NCBI RefSeq assembly: GCF_001429605.1
Contig: NZ_LMSS01000002.1
Span: forward strand, 290,618-354,617
Direction: 5' to 3'
DNA length: 64,000 bases
From: Phycicoccus sp. Soil802
Lineage (GTDB): Bacteria; Actinomycetota; Actinomycetes; Actinomycetales; Dermatophilaceae
In this document: in pieces, positions 8,236 to 17,429 of the stretch
How positions within the stretch are numbered: the stretch's first letter is position 1
Layout of the letters: every line of letters starts with the position of its first letter
Program-made: the position numbers and the translations under genes
Notes under the pieces: model-generated
Databases searched by the model: none
What the model saw: only the letters and a program-made list of their open reading frames with translations
Told to the model about the DNA's origin: nothing

Positions 8236-8811
8236 GTGCTGCTGAGCGACCGTGACATCAAGGCCGAGATCGACAACGGACGGGTCATCCTCGACCCCTG
8301 GGACCCGGAGATGGTCCAGCCGTCGAGCATCGACGTGCGCCTCGACCGTTACTTCCGGTTGTTCGACAACCACAAGTACCCCTTCATCGACCCGGCCGAG
8401 GACCAGCCCGACCTGACCCGCCTGGTCGAGGTCGACAAGGGCGAGCCGTTCATCCTGCACCCCGGCGAGTTCGTCCTCGGCTCCATCTTCGAGACGGTCA
8501 CGCTCCCCGATGACGTCGCCGCCCGCGTCGAGGGCAAGTCGAGCCTTGGCCGCCTCGGCCTGCTCACCCACGCGACGGCCGGCTTCGTCGACCCCGGGTT
8601 CACCGGCCATGTCACCCTCGAGCTCAGCAATGTCGCCACCCTCCCGATCAAGCTGTGGCCGGGCATGAAGATCGGCCAGCTCTGCTTCTTCCGCCTCAGC
8701 TCGCCCGTCGAGAACCCCTACGGTTCGGCGAAGTACGGCTCGCACTACCAGGGCCAGCGCGGTCCCACCGCGAGCCGTTCGTTCAAGAACTTCCACACCA
8801 CCGACGTCTGA
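8236..8811 (+). CDS. dcd: dCTP deaminase (possibly bifunctional dCTP deaminase/dUTPase)
   Basis: 191 residues, GTG start. It has the trimeric dUTPase fold with the deaminase active-site signature [26 protein letters not shown]; the block at about 103-128 contains the catalytic Glu. Size and sequence match actinobacterial Dcd, which in Mycobacterium tuberculosis converts dCTP directly to dUMP. Which reaction is made here cannot be told from sequence alone. It supplies dUMP for thymidylate synthesis and lies directly downstream of tRNA-Gly, an arrangement also seen in mycobacteria. Confidence 0.95.
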   Translation: MLLSDRDIKAEIDNGRVILDPWDPEMVQPSSIDVRLDRYFRLFDNHKYPFIDPAEDQPDLTRLVEVDKGEPFILHPGEFVLGSIFETVTLPDDVAARVEGKSSLGRLGLLTHATAGFVDPGFTGHVTLELSNVATLPIKLWPGMKIGQLCFFRLSSPVENPYGSAKYGSHYQGQRGPTASRSFKNFHTTDV

Positions 8812-8861
8812 CCGACGCCCGGGTATGCCGCGTGCTCACCTCGAGCGCGCCCCGAGCCTTC

Positions 8862-8920
8862 CCGAGATCCCACCTTTCGGGCCTCAAGGCCTCCGGCAGC
8901 CCCGAGATCCCAGCTCTCGG
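8862..8920 (+). terminator. two copies of a short hairpin after dcd
   Basis: CCGAGATCCCACCTTTCGG at 8862-8880 and CCGAGATCCCAGCTCTCGG at 8902-8920 each fold on a CCGAGA/TCTCGG-type stem. They lie 40 bp apart in the gap between dcd and the next gene. The second copy is a perfect 6-bp stem and the first has a G-U pair. Tandem terminators are the simplest reading. Confidence 0.5.
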
Positions 8921-9021
8921 TCCCGGGGACGTCCCCTCGACAACTCCTGGTGACCGCGGCATCCAACCAGGGCTCCGCGACGAACGACTGCCACAGGTCC
9001 CACCGACCCGAAGGAGGCCCC

Positions 9022-9669
9022 GTGTCCGCTCCCCGACTGCTCTGGCCGGCGGAGGTCGACCAGCCGCGTGCCGTCGTGCTCGTCCTGCACGGTGGCAAGT
9101 CGCGCAGCCGCCGCCCCGTGCGGCCGTGGCACGGTGCCGTGCTGCGCATGGCGCCGTTCGCGAAGGTCATCGCGGAGGCCGGCGCCGGCTCCATCGCCGT
9201 GGCGTCACTGCGGTATGCCGTGCGCGGCTGGAACGGCGCCGAGCAGAGCCCCCTCGCCGACACCCGGCTGGCCCTCGAGCAGATCGCGGCGAAGCACCCC
9301 GGCATGCCGATCGGGCTGCTCGGCCACTCGATGGGCGGCCGCGTGGCGCTCCACCTCGCCGCCGACGAGCGGATCACCGCCATCGCCGCGCTCGCCCCCT
9401 GGGTCGAGCCGCGGGACCAGCCCCGCTCCCACCCGGGCCTGCACGTCCTCTTCATGCACGGCAACCTCGACCGGATGACCTCTCCGCGCGCCTCGCGGGC
9501 GATGGCCACCGCGATGGCCGGCCTCGGGGCCCAGGTGAGCTACGAGTCCGTCACGGGCGAGAGCCACGCCATGCTCCGCGAGGCCTCCCGCTGGCACCGT
9601 GAAGCCGCTGCCTTCCTCGTCGGCCACCTGCTCGACCAGCCCTCCCGGACGCGGGTCCCGGGGAGCTGA
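9022..9669 (+). CDS. alpha/beta-hydrolase family protein
   Basis: 215 residues from GTG 9022, chosen because AAGGAGG lies 4-5 bases upstream. It has the HGG oxyanion turn (VLVLHGGKS), the nucleophile elbow GHSMGG (Ser about 108), Asp in MHGNLDRM and His in GESHAML. All three catalytic positions are present. The substrate is unknown; the short lid suggests a small dienelactone-hydrolase-like esterase. Confidence 0.85.
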   Translation: MSAPRLLWPAEVDQPRAVVLVLHGGKSRSRRPVRPWHGAVLRMAPFAKVIAEAGAGSIAVASLRYAVRGWNGAEQSPLADTRLALEQIAAKHPGMPIGLLGHSMGGRVALHLAADERITAIAALAPWVEPRDQPRSHPGLHVLFMHGNLDRMTSPRASRAMATAMAGLGAQVSYESVTGESHAMLREASRWHREAAAFLVGHLLDQPSRTRVPGS

Positions 9670-9685
9670 CGGCGCTGGGAGACGG

Positions 9686-11143
9686 CTAGCGCTCCTCGGG
9701 CGTCGACACGGCATACCGCTCGACGATGTGCTCGGCGAGCATCAGCTCGGGTGACAGGTCGCGGTCCTCGATGCCCGCGGGCAGCGCCGCGCACCGCCCG
9801 AACGCCTCGCCCAGCTCGCCCAGCGGCACGACGCCACGCATCCGCAGCGCCCGCACGGTGCACACCAGCTCGACGGCGAGCATCCGTCGGTAGGCGGCGG
9901 TCGCCTCACCGAGCCGCAGCGCCGCCTGGCCCGCGAACGACGCGTCGTCCTCGATGCCCGCCGACACCCCGGCCGTCTGCACGCTCGACGGCGTCGACGC
10001 CACGCCCCGGATCGTCGACAGGGCCGAGGCGGCGACGTACTCCGCGATGAGGACTCCTGACGACCCCATCGTGGAGTCCGACAGGAAGAGCGGCAGCCCA
10101 CTGTCGGAGTCGGTGAGGGTGTGGCTGATCCGCGACTGCACGGCCTGCGCCGAACGCGTCAGGGCCAGCAACGTCGTGTCCACCGCCAGCACCAGGTATG
10201 CCGCGTGGAACCCACCGTGGTGCGTCACCTCCGGCGCGCCGTCGGTGCCGGTGAAGAGCGGGTTCTCCGAGGCGGTGTTGGCCGCGGTCTCGACGACGGT
10301 CTTGAGGTCACGGACCGTGTCGAGGACGGGACCGTGCACCTGCGGCCAGGTGCGCAGCCCGAAGAAGTCCTGGAGGTGGGCAGGCTCGCCGGGCTGGCCG
10401 TCGAGCAGCTCGCGCAGCACCCGGATCACCTCCTGGGCGCCGCGGAACGGCGTCGCAGCGGCAGCCGTCTCGCTCACCGCCTCGGGATTACCTTGCAGCG
10501 CAACGAAACTCAGCGCGGCAACCGTGTCGGCGGCCCGTGCCAGCTCGTGCAGCGACGCGGCATGGAGCGCGGTCTCCGCGATCGCGAACGCGTTGGACGA
10601 CATGAGGGGGAGGGCGTCGGCCGAGGTGAGCTGCACGTCGGAGCGCCTGGCGCCACCGGACCGCTCACGCTCCCCGATCAGCGCCAGGCCGACCTCGGCG
10701 AGCGCGGTCAGGTCACCGGTGCCGAGCGACCCGTAGCGATGCACCACGGGCAGGTCGTCCTCCGGCGCACCGACCAGGTCGGCGAGCGCCTGCGCGAGGG
10801 CGGGGGTGGCGCCCGACCCGCCGGCGAGGATCTGGTTGGCGCGCACCGCCAGGGCGGCCCGCACGACGGACGGCGACATCACCTCACCCCACCCCGCGGC
10901 GTGCGAGCGCAGCAGCCGCAGGCCGTGGTCCACCTTGGAGTCGGTGCTCTCGTCGCGGGCCGCCCCGACACCGGTCGTGCGGCCGTAGACCGGTCGGATC
11001 CGGCTGACCTCAGCGGCATTGCGGTGCGAGGTCTCGGCCGCCGCCAGGGCAACCGGGTCGATCGTCGCAGGCGCTCCGCGGGCCGCCCGCTCGAGGGCGT
11101 CGAGGTCGAGGCTGTGGCCGTCGAGGTGCACCGGTTGCGTCAC
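9686..11143 (-). CDS. aromatic amino acid / histidine ammonia-lyase family protein with altered MIO site
   Basis: About 485 residues if started at GTG 11143; ATG 11203 is an alternative that would overlap the divergent ABC gene. Family landmarks are present: VYGRTTGVG near residue 52 (the catalytic-Tyr loop), DFFGLRTWPQVHGP, and helical bundle segments. The tripeptide normally cyclising to the electrophilic MIO cofactor, Ala-Ser-Gly in GSVGASGDLAPLA, is replaced: the sequence is GSLGTGDLTALA (residues 138-149), one residue shorter. It therefore either lacks classical ammonia-lyase chemistry or forms an MIO from a different triad. Annotating it as HutH would be unsafe. Confidence 0.75.
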   Translation of the reverse strand: MTQPVHLDGHSLDLDALERAARGAPATIDPVALAAAETSHRNAAEVSRIRPVYGRTTGVGAARDESTDSKVDHGLRLLRSHAAGWGEVMSPSVVRAALAVRANQILAGGSGATPALAQALADLVGAPEDDLPVVHRYGSLGTGDLTALAEVGLALIGERERSGGARRSDVQLTSADALPLMSSNAFAIAETALHAASLHELARAADTVAALSFVALQGNPEAVSETAAAATPFRGAQEVIRVLRELLDGQPGEPAHLQDFFGLRTWPQVHGPVLDTVRDLKTVVETAANTASENPLFTGTDGAPEVTHHGGFHAAYLVLAVDTTLLALTRSAQAVQSRISHTLTDSDSGLPLFLSDSTMGSSGVLIAEYVAASALSTIRGVASTPSSVQTAGVSAGIEDDASFAGQAALRLGEATAAYRRMLAVELVCTVRALRMRGVVPLGELGEAFGRCAALPAGIEDRDLSPELMLAEHIVERYAVSTPEER

Positions 11144-11201
11144 GTCGCCAAGTATCGCCTGCCGGTGTCGCTTGTCGGTGTGCTGGGTTAGGTTGATCGC
11201 C

Positions 11202-12320
11202 ATGATCGCCTTCGACGGTGTCACGAAGAAGTATCCGGACGGAACCGTGGCCGTGGACAACCTCAGCCTGGAGGCTCCCAGCGGCAAGATCACGGTGCTG
11301 GTGGGTCCGTCAGGCTGTGGCAAGACGACCTCCCTGCGCATGATCAACCGGATGATCCAGCCGTCGTCGGGCACCATCACGCTCGACGGCAGGGACACCG
11401 GGCGGATGAAGGAGTCCGAGCTGCGCCGCGGCATCGGCTACGTCATCCAGCACGCCGGTCTCTTCCCCCACCGCACGGTCCTCGACAACGTCTCGACCGT
11501 CCCGCGCCTGCTGGGCATGGACAAGACCGAGACCCGCAAGCGCTCGATGGAGCTGCTCGAGCGGGTCGGGCTCGACCCGGCGTTCGCCAAGCGCTACCCG
11601 GCGCAGCTCTCCGGTGGCCAGCAGCAGCGCGTCGGGGTGGCCCGTGCCCTCGCGGCCGACCCGCCGGTGATGCTGATGGACGAGCCGTTCAGCGCCGTCG
11701 ACCCCGTGGTGCGCGAGCAGCTCCAGGACGAGTTCCTGCGCCTGCAGGGCGATCTCGGCAAGACGATCATCTTCGTCACCCACGACATCGACGAGGCCAT
11801 CAAGCTGGGCGACCAGGTGGCGGTGCTCAAGGTGGGCGGCCACCTCGCGCAGATCGCCGCGCCGGCCTACCTGCTCTCCCACCCGGTCGACGACTTCGTG
11901 GCCGACTTCGTCGGGCGCGACCGCGGCTACCGTGCGCTGTCGTTCCAGCCGACCCCACGGCTGCCGCTCGCGTCCGAGCGCACCGTCTCCATGGGCGAGC
12001 GGATCGGCGGCATCGACGCCGACTGGGTGCTCGTGGTCGACGACGACAACCACCCGCTCGGGTGGGTCGAGCCGGCCCGACTGAAGGGTGAGGTGCGCAG
12101 CGAGACCCTCCACCGGGGCGGCACGGTCGCGCGGGCGAGCGGACCGCTGCGCGCCGCCCTCGACGCCGCGCTGTCGAGCCCGAGCCGGCGCGGGGTCATC
12201 GTCGACGACACCGGGGCGCTCGTGGGCACGGTCAAGGCCCACGAGGTGCTCACCGCCATCGAGGAGACCAGCCGTCCCGAGCTGGCCAACCCCGACAACC
12301 CCGGGGCGCCGGCGGCATGA
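11202..12320 (+). CDS. osmoprotectant-type ABC importer, ATP-binding subunit
   Basis: 372 residues. Walker A GPSGCGKT (about 33-40), Q-loop, signature LSGGQQQR, Walker B VMLMDEPF and the H-loop His are all intact. A degenerate CBS-like tail follows residue ~260, ending VIVDDTGALVGTVKAHEVL. This fits ProV/OpuCA. It is the first of four genes joined by 4-bp overlaps or a 20-bp gap. The family imports glycine betaine, choline, carnitine or ergothioneine; which one applies is not visible. Confidence 0.9.
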   Translation: MIAFDGVTKKYPDGTVAVDNLSLEAPSGKITVLVGPSGCGKTTSLRMINRMIQPSSGTITLDGRDTGRMKESELRRGIGYVIQHAGLFPHRTVLDNVSTVPRLLGMDKTETRKRSMELLERVGLDPAFAKRYPAQLSGGQQQRVGVARALAADPPVMLMDEPFSAVDPVVREQLQDEFLRLQGDLGKTIIFVTHDIDEAIKLGDQVAVLKVGGHLAQIAAPAYLLSHPVDDFVADFVGRDRGYRALSFQPTPRLPLASERTVSMGERIGGIDADWVLVVDDDNHPLGWVEPARLKGEVRSETLHRGGTVARASGPLRAALDAALSSPSRRGVIVDDTGALVGTVKAHEVLTAIEETSRPELANPDNPGAPAA

Positions 12321-12964
12321 CCTGGTTCCTCGACCACATCCCCGAGGTCCTGCGACTGGCGTGGACGCACGCCTACCTCGCGGGCATCCCGTTGGTGGTC
12401 GGGCTCGCCCTCGCGCTGCCGCTCGGCTGGCTGGCGCGTCGCTACTCGTGGCTCTACGCGCCGTTCACCGCCGGCTTCGGCCTGCTCTACACGATCCCCA
12501 GCCTCGCCCTGTTCGTCATGCTCCCGCTCTTCACCGGCTACGGCATCCTCAGCCCGGTCAACGTCGTGATCGCGTTGTCCCTCTACACCCTCGCCCTCCT
12601 GGTGCGCACCGTCGCCGACGGCCTGGGCGCCGTCCCCGACCACGTGCAGAACGCCGCGACCGCGATGGGCTACACGCGGGGCAAGCGGTTCTTCGCGATC
12701 GAGCTCCCGCTCGCCGTCCCGGTGATCGCCGCGGGGCTTCGGGTGGCGGCGGTCAGCAACGTCAGCATCGTCAGTGTCGGCACCATCATCGGGGTCCAGC
12801 AGCTCGGGCTGCTGTTCAGCGACGGGTTCAACCGCGACTTCTACGACCCGCTGGTCGTCGGCATCATCGGCTGCGTCGTGCTCGCCCTGCTCTTCGACGG
12901 CATCATCATCCTCCTGGCGCGACTGCTCACGCCGTGGCAGCGGGCGACGGGAGGCCGCGCATGA
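12317..12964 (+). CDS. osmoprotectant-type ABC importer, permease 1
   Basis: 215 residues with about six membrane segments and the inner-membrane EAA-like loop (AATAMGYTRGKRFFAIELPLA). It overlaps the ATPase gene by 4 bp and the second permease by 4 bp. It is OpuCB-like, and a heterodimer with the next permease is expected. Confidence 0.88.
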   Translation: MTWFLDHIPEVLRLAWTHAYLAGIPLVVGLALALPLGWLARRYSWLYAPFTAGFGLLYTIPSLALFVMLPLFTGYGILSPVNVVIALSLYTLALLVRTVADGLGAVPDHVQNAATAMGYTRGKRFFAIELPLAVPVIAAGLRVAAVSNVSIVSVGTIIGVQQLGLLFSDGFNRDFYDPLVVGIIGCVVLALLFDGIIILLARLLTPWQRATGGRA

Positions 12965-13752
12965 ACGGCGTCATCACCTGGCTCACCGACCCGCTCAACT
13001 GGTCGGGCTCCGACGGCATCCCGGGCCAGACCCTGACCCACCTCTGGTACTCCGCGATCTCGCTGTTCGTCGCCTGCCTCATCGCCATCCCGCTGGGGCT
13101 GGCCATCGGCCACACCGGTCGCGGCCGGTTCTTCGTCGTCAACCTCGCCGGCGCCGCCCGCGCGATCCCGAGCCTGGGCCTGCTCTACCTCATGGTGCTG
13201 TGGCTCTTCCCCAAGCTCAAGGGCGACTCGGCGTTCCTCGTGCCCAGCCTCATCGTCCTCATCGTGCTGGCGATCCCGCCGCTCATGGCCGGGGCCTACG
13301 CCGGGGTCGAGGGTGTCGACCCCGCCGCGCGCGATGCGGCCAAGGGCATGGGCATGACCGGCATGCAGGTCCTCGGCAAGGTCGAGGTCCCCAACGCGCT
13401 GCCGCTGATCCTCTCCGGGTTCCGCTCGGCGACCCTCCAGGTGATCGCCACCGCCACGCTGGCCGCCGTGGCCGGCACCGGCGGGCTCGGGCGGTTCCTC
13501 ATCGACGGGCAGAAGATCCGCGACTACCCCCAGATGGCCGGCGGTGCGTTGCTCGTCGCCGTGCTGGCCCTCGTGGTCGACCTGCTCCTCGCCGTGGTGC
13601 AGCGCTACGTCGTCTCGCCGGGGCTCACCGGCCGCGGCGCCGGACCCGCTCGCGGGTCCCGCAGGCGGTCACCGAACCGTAACCTAGGTAATACCCCCCT
13701 TGATGTAGACATTCCGTCGACGACACGTACGGTTGATCCTCAAACCCCCTGA
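12961..13752 (+). CDS. osmoprotectant-type ABC importer, permease 2
   Basis: 263 residues, about six membrane segments, EAA loop at DAAKGMGMTGMQVLGKVEVPNALP, and a charged C-terminal extension of ~40 residues after the last helix. It is OpuCD-like. It precedes the binding-protein gene by 20 bp. Confidence 0.88.
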   Translation: MNGVITWLTDPLNWSGSDGIPGQTLTHLWYSAISLFVACLIAIPLGLAIGHTGRGRFFVVNLAGAARAIPSLGLLYLMVLWLFPKLKGDSAFLVPSLIVLIVLAIPPLMAGAYAGVEGVDPAARDAAKGMGMTGMQVLGKVEVPNALPLILSGFRSATLQVIATATLAAVAGTGGLGRFLIDGQKIRDYPQMAGGALLVAVLALVVDLLLAVVQRYVVSPGLTGRGAGPARGSRRRSPNRNLGNTPLDVDIPSTTRTVDPQTP

Positions 13753-13772
13753 TCAACAGTAGGAGCGGGACC

Positions 13773-14702
13773 GTGAAGCTCACCAAGATCACCCTGACCA
13801 TCGCCACGGCGGCGGCCCTCATGGCCACCGCTGCGTGCGGCAACTCCGGTGGCGACCCGCTTGCCACCACCTCCAGCTCGAGCTCGGGCGGGGCTGCCAG
13901 CAGCACCATCAAGGTCGGCTCGGCCGACTTCCCCGAGAGCGCGCTGCTCGCCGAGATCTACGCCGGGGCCCTCGAGGCCAAGGGCGTCAAGGTCGAGAAG
14001 AAGCTCAACATCGGCGCCCGCGAGGCCTACATCCCGGCGCTCCAGGACGGGTCGATCGACCTCATCCCCGAGTACACCGGCGTGCTGCGCGACTACTTCA
14101 AGAAGGGCCAGACCGGCACCGATGCCGAGGCCGTCTACACCGAGCTCAAGGCCTCCGTCCCGGCCACGCTGACCGTGCTCGACAAGTCGGCGGCCGAGGA
14201 CAAGGACGCCCTCGTGATGAAGAAGTCGCGCGCTGACGAGCTGGGTGTGAAGTCGATCGCCGACCTCGCCGGCAAGGCCGACAAGCTCACCGTCGGTGGA
14301 CCGCCGGAGTGGAAGACCCGCGACACCGGCATCCCCGGGTTCAAGAAGATCTACGGCCTGGAGTTCAAGGCGTTCCGCCCGCTCGACGCCGGTGGCCCGC
14401 TCACGCTCGCTGCCCTGAAGAACGGCCAGATCGACGCCGGTGACCTGTTCACCACCGACCCGAGCATCGCGGCGAACGACCTCGTCGCGCTCGAGGACCC
14501 GAAGAGCATGTACGCCGCGCAGAACGTCGTGCCGCTGATCACCAAGAGCAAGAGCAACCCGACCATCGAGGGTGCCCTCAACGCGGTCTCGGCCAAGCTC
14601 GACACGGCCACGCTGTCCGACCTGCTCACGCAGGTCGTCGTCGACAAGAAGGACGCCGACACGGTCGCCAAGGAGTTCCTGACCAAGGCCGGCCTCGCCT
14701 GA
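13773..14702 (+). CDS. osmoprotectant-type ABC importer, substrate-binding lipoprotein
   Basis: 309 residues, GTG start preceded by AGGAG. A lipoprotein signal peptide ends at TAAC (Cys about 22), followed by a Ser-rich linker. The mature part is ProX/OpuCC-like, with segments KVGSADFPESALLAEIYAGA and LIPEYTGVL. It delivers substrate to the two permeases. The OpuC-type order (ATPase, permease, permease, binding protein) is complete. Confidence 0.9.
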   Translation: MKLTKITLTIATAAALMATAACGNSGGDPLATTSSSSSGGAASSTIKVGSADFPESALLAEIYAGALEAKGVKVEKKLNIGAREAYIPALQDGSIDLIPEYTGVLRDYFKKGQTGTDAEAVYTELKASVPATLTVLDKSAAEDKDALVMKKSRADELGVKSIADLAGKADKLTVGGPPEWKTRDTGIPGFKKIYGLEFKAFRPLDAGGPLTLAALKNGQIDAGDLFTTDPSIAANDLVALEDPKSMYAAQNVVPLITKSKSNPTIEGALNAVSAKLDTATLSDLLTQVVVDKKDADTVAKEFLTKAGLA

Positions 14703-14749
14703 CCAGCAGCCCCTGACCGACCGATCCCGATCCTCCCCGGAGACGGATG

Positions 14750-14791
14750 AAGGCCGGGTGTGGTGTCCCCCCGGACCCACACCCGGCCTTT
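14750..14791 (+). terminator. intrinsic terminator of the importer operon
   Basis: A 14-bp perfect stem (AAGGCCGGGTGTGG with its complement at 14777-14790) and a 13-base loop, ending in a short T run. Confidence 0.85.
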
Positions 14792-14918
14792 CGGCATGAC
14801 CCCCCGGTCTGCCAATCCCAGTTCCGCCATCTCGGGAAGCGCCCCTCCGCGCCTCACGTGACCTCGGATCCCGCGATCTCCGTTGCCACAAGAGTGGCGG
14901 AGGAGGGCCTGGGCAGGC

Positions 14919-14936
14919 ATCGGTGAAACCACCGAT
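14919..14936 (+). promoter_or_regulatory. inverted repeat upstream of the LuxR-type gene
   Basis: ATCGGTG and CACCGAT separated by four bases, 33 bp before the GTG of the regulator. It could be an autoregulatory operator or a leader hairpin. Confidence 0.35.
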
Positions 14937-14968
14937 ATTCCCCCTGACGGACGGGATAACCTGTCGGG

Positions 14969-17401
14969 GTGCTGACTCCGTGCGTGGGTCGTGACGACGT
15001 CCTCGAACGCCTTCGGCTCCTGCTCAGCAGCAACCGGTGGGTGACGCTGACCGGCGCCCCGGGATGCGGGAAGACGCTCGTCGCCCGGCACACCGCCAGC
15101 GGTGAGGGTGCGGTCGCCTGGGTCACCGGGTACCAGCAGGCGGACGTCGACTCCCTCGTGACCGCCTGCCTCGACGCCCTCGATGCCGAGGTGGCTCCCG
15201 GTGACTCGCCGACGCTGGCCCTCAAGCGGGCGCTCGACGGTCGCCAGACCCTGCTCGTGCTCGACGGTGTGGACGCCATCGAAGGCCTGGGCGAGCTGCT
15301 CAACGACCTCGTCGAGGACGCCGAGGACTGGCGCCTCCTGTGCACCGCGACCACGGTCTCGGGGCGACCGCACGAGCGGGTGCTCCGGGTGCCCCCACTC
15401 CCGGTGCCGACGGCGCGGCAACCCCTGGAAGGGCCGGCCATCGAGCTGCTGCTCGCCCGGGTCGCGGCCGCCGGAGGGCACTCGGTCGACCTCGACCAGC
15501 ACGACAGCATCCTGCGCGGACTGTTGCGCGCCAGTGGTGGGCTGCCCTCACTGATCGAGCAGCTGGCGGTCCAGATCGCCCTCGTCGGGGTCAGCGACGT
15601 CTCCCCGACCAACACCCTTGCCGACGCCGTCCGCACCTCCTACGACCTGCTCGACCCGGCGCAGCAGGAGTGCTTCCGCCGGCTGGCCGTCATCGGTCGC
15701 CCGGTGGGCCTCGACGTCCTGGCCGACGTGTGTGGCGTGGGGCGCCCGCAGGCAGTCCAGCTCGCGGCCGCCCTGGCTCGGCGCAGCCTGGTCGAGGTGC
15801 AGCCGGACGGACGGTTCGACCTGCTGCCCCCGATGCGCGAGGCCGGACGTCTCCTGGCCCGCGAGTCCGACGACGCGGCGAAGGCCCTCGAAGGACTCCT
15901 CACCTGGGCCGACCGTGTGGTGCCCAAGGCAGTGAACGCGGGGTCGGCCGACGAACCGTTCCTCAGCCAGCTCGCCCTCGTCGACTCCACGGTGCGCCAG
16001 GCCTGCGCCGTCGAGGCGACCCGACCGCGTGGCTACGCCATCGCCAACCGGGCCTTCCCCTCGCTGTCCGCCGCGATGCGGGCCCGTGAGGCGCTCGACA
16101 TGATGGACGCCGCGCTCGCCAGCGGTGACGGCCCGCCGATCATCGGTTCGCAGCTCGCCCGCCGGGCCGGCATCTGCGCCTCCGAGGTGCGTGGCACCTA
16201 CGAAGGGCTGCGGCTCCTCGATCGCGCGGAGGAGCACGCCTCCGCGCTCGACACCGCGACCCGTGACCTCGAGCTGGCCCGGAACGCCGCGATCCGCGCC
16301 GAGATGCACCTCGACGCGGGCGACCTCCTGTCAGCTCGCCGCGATGCCGAACGCACGCTCGACCTCGGGGGCGGCGACCCCTACGTCATCCGCCAGGTGC
16401 GGCGCACCCTGATGGACGTCTGCGTCTCGGCCGGCGACTTCGCCGAGGCCGAGGAGCTCGCCACCCTGATTGTCGACTCGCCTCCGGAGGACGAGCTCTG
16501 GATCGCGCTGTCGGCCCGCACCCTCCAGGCCAAGATCGCCTGGGAGCAGGGCCGGCTCGTCGAAGCCGCCTCGCTGGCGACCTTCGCCCGCTCGCAGGCC
16601 GAGGAGATCCGCGAGGATCGCATCGCGCTGCTCGCCGACACGGTGCACCGCATGGTCGCCGGTGGACCGGGGCTCAAGGTCGACACCGAGGCGCTGCCGT
16701 GGGCGGTGCGTCTCGTCGTGCAGCTCCAGGACGCGCGCCAGCTGCTCGCGGAGGGCGATGCCACCCGCGCCGCCGGTCGCGCCGCCGACATCGTCGTGCT
16801 CGCCGACAGCAGCAAGCTCGGCCGCGACGCCGTCGAGGCCAGGCTGCTCGTGGCTGACGCCCTGATGGCCCTCGGCGAACCCGCCCAGGCCCGACCGTCC
16901 TACCTGTCGGTGCTGCGCCGGGCCGTCGAGGTGCCCCTCCCGTTGCGTGCGGCCGACGCCCTCGACGGGTTGGCGGCGATCGCCGCGGAGTCGGGCACGG
17001 CGGCATACCGGTCCATCGCCGGGGCGGCCGAGGCACTGCGCGCCAGTCGCCGCGCGGTCGGGCGCGAGCGCCCGGGCGTGCCGTATGCCGCGGGCTCGCC
17101 GAAGGACTGCCCCGCGGGTTGGGTGTCGGCCGGCCAGCTGACCGCCGCCGGGGTGGCCGCGGTGACCGGCCTGCTCGGCAGCCAGGACTCGGTGGAGCAG
17201 GCGCCGACCCCGTTGCGGGTGCTGACCCGGGCCGAACGCGCCGTCGCCGAGCTGGTCGCCGAGGGGCTGACCAGCCGCCAGATCGCCGAGCAGCTGTTCG
17301 TGTCACCGCGCACGGTCGACGCCCACCTCAGCCACATCTTCCGCAAGCTCGAGATCGCGTCGCGTGCCAAGCTCGCCGCGTTGATGGTCGAGATCGCCTG
17401 A
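14969..17401 (+). CDS. large LuxR-family regulator with NTPase (LAL/STAND-like) domain
   Basis: 810 residues. The N-terminal P-loop NTPase has Walker A TGAPGCGKT (about residues 28-36) and Walker B-like LLVLDGVD. A long helical TPR-like middle follows, and the C-terminal LuxR helix-turn-helix (LTSRQIAEQLFVSPRTVDAHL, about 770-790). The plan is that of LAL or STAND regulators that bind a signal and ATP before activating transcription. The target is unknown; the neighbours give no clear candidate. Confidence 0.85.
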   Translation: MLTPCVGRDDVLERLRLLLSSNRWVTLTGAPGCGKTLVARHTASGEGAVAWVTGYQQADVDSLVTACLDALDAEVAPGDSPTLALKRALDGRQTLLVLDGVDAIEGLGELLNDLVEDAEDWRLLCTATTVSGRPHERVLRVPPLPVPTARQPLEGPAIELLLARVAAAGGHSVDLDQHDSILRGLLRASGGLPSLIEQLAVQIALVGVSDVSPTNTLADAVRTSYDLLDPAQQECFRRLAVIGRPVGLDVLADVCGVGRPQAVQLAAALARRSLVEVQPDGRFDLLPPMREAGRLLARESDDAAKALEGLLTWADRVVPKAVNAGSADEPFLSQLALVDSTVRQACAVEATRPRGYAIANRAFPSLSAAMRAREALDMMDAALASGDGPPIIGSQLARRAGICASEVRGTYEGLRLLDRAEEHASALDTATRDLELARNAAIRAEMHLDAGDLLSARRDAERTLDLGGGDPYVIRQVRRTLMDVCVSAGDFAEAEELATLIVDSPPEDELWIALSARTLQAKIAWEQGRLVEAASLATFARSQAEEIREDRIALLADTVHRMVAGGPGLKVDTEALPWAVRLVVQLQDARQLLAEGDATRAAGRAADIVVLADSSKLGRDAVEARLLVADALMALGEPAQARPSYLSVLRRAVEVPLPLRAADALDGLAAIAAESGTAAYRSIAGAAEALRASRRAVGRERPGVPYAAGSPKDCPAGWVSAGQLTAAGVAAVTGLLGSQDSVEQAPTPLRVLTRAERAVAELVAEGLTSRQIAEQLFVSPRTVDAHLSHIFRKLEIASRAKLAALMVEIA

Positions 17402-17429
17402 GCGACAACCAGTGGGCGCGCGACCACGA

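Noticed and set aside
9686-11434. Calling the ammonia-lyase-like gene hutH
   Set aside because: The MIO tripeptide is missing and no other hut gene is near.
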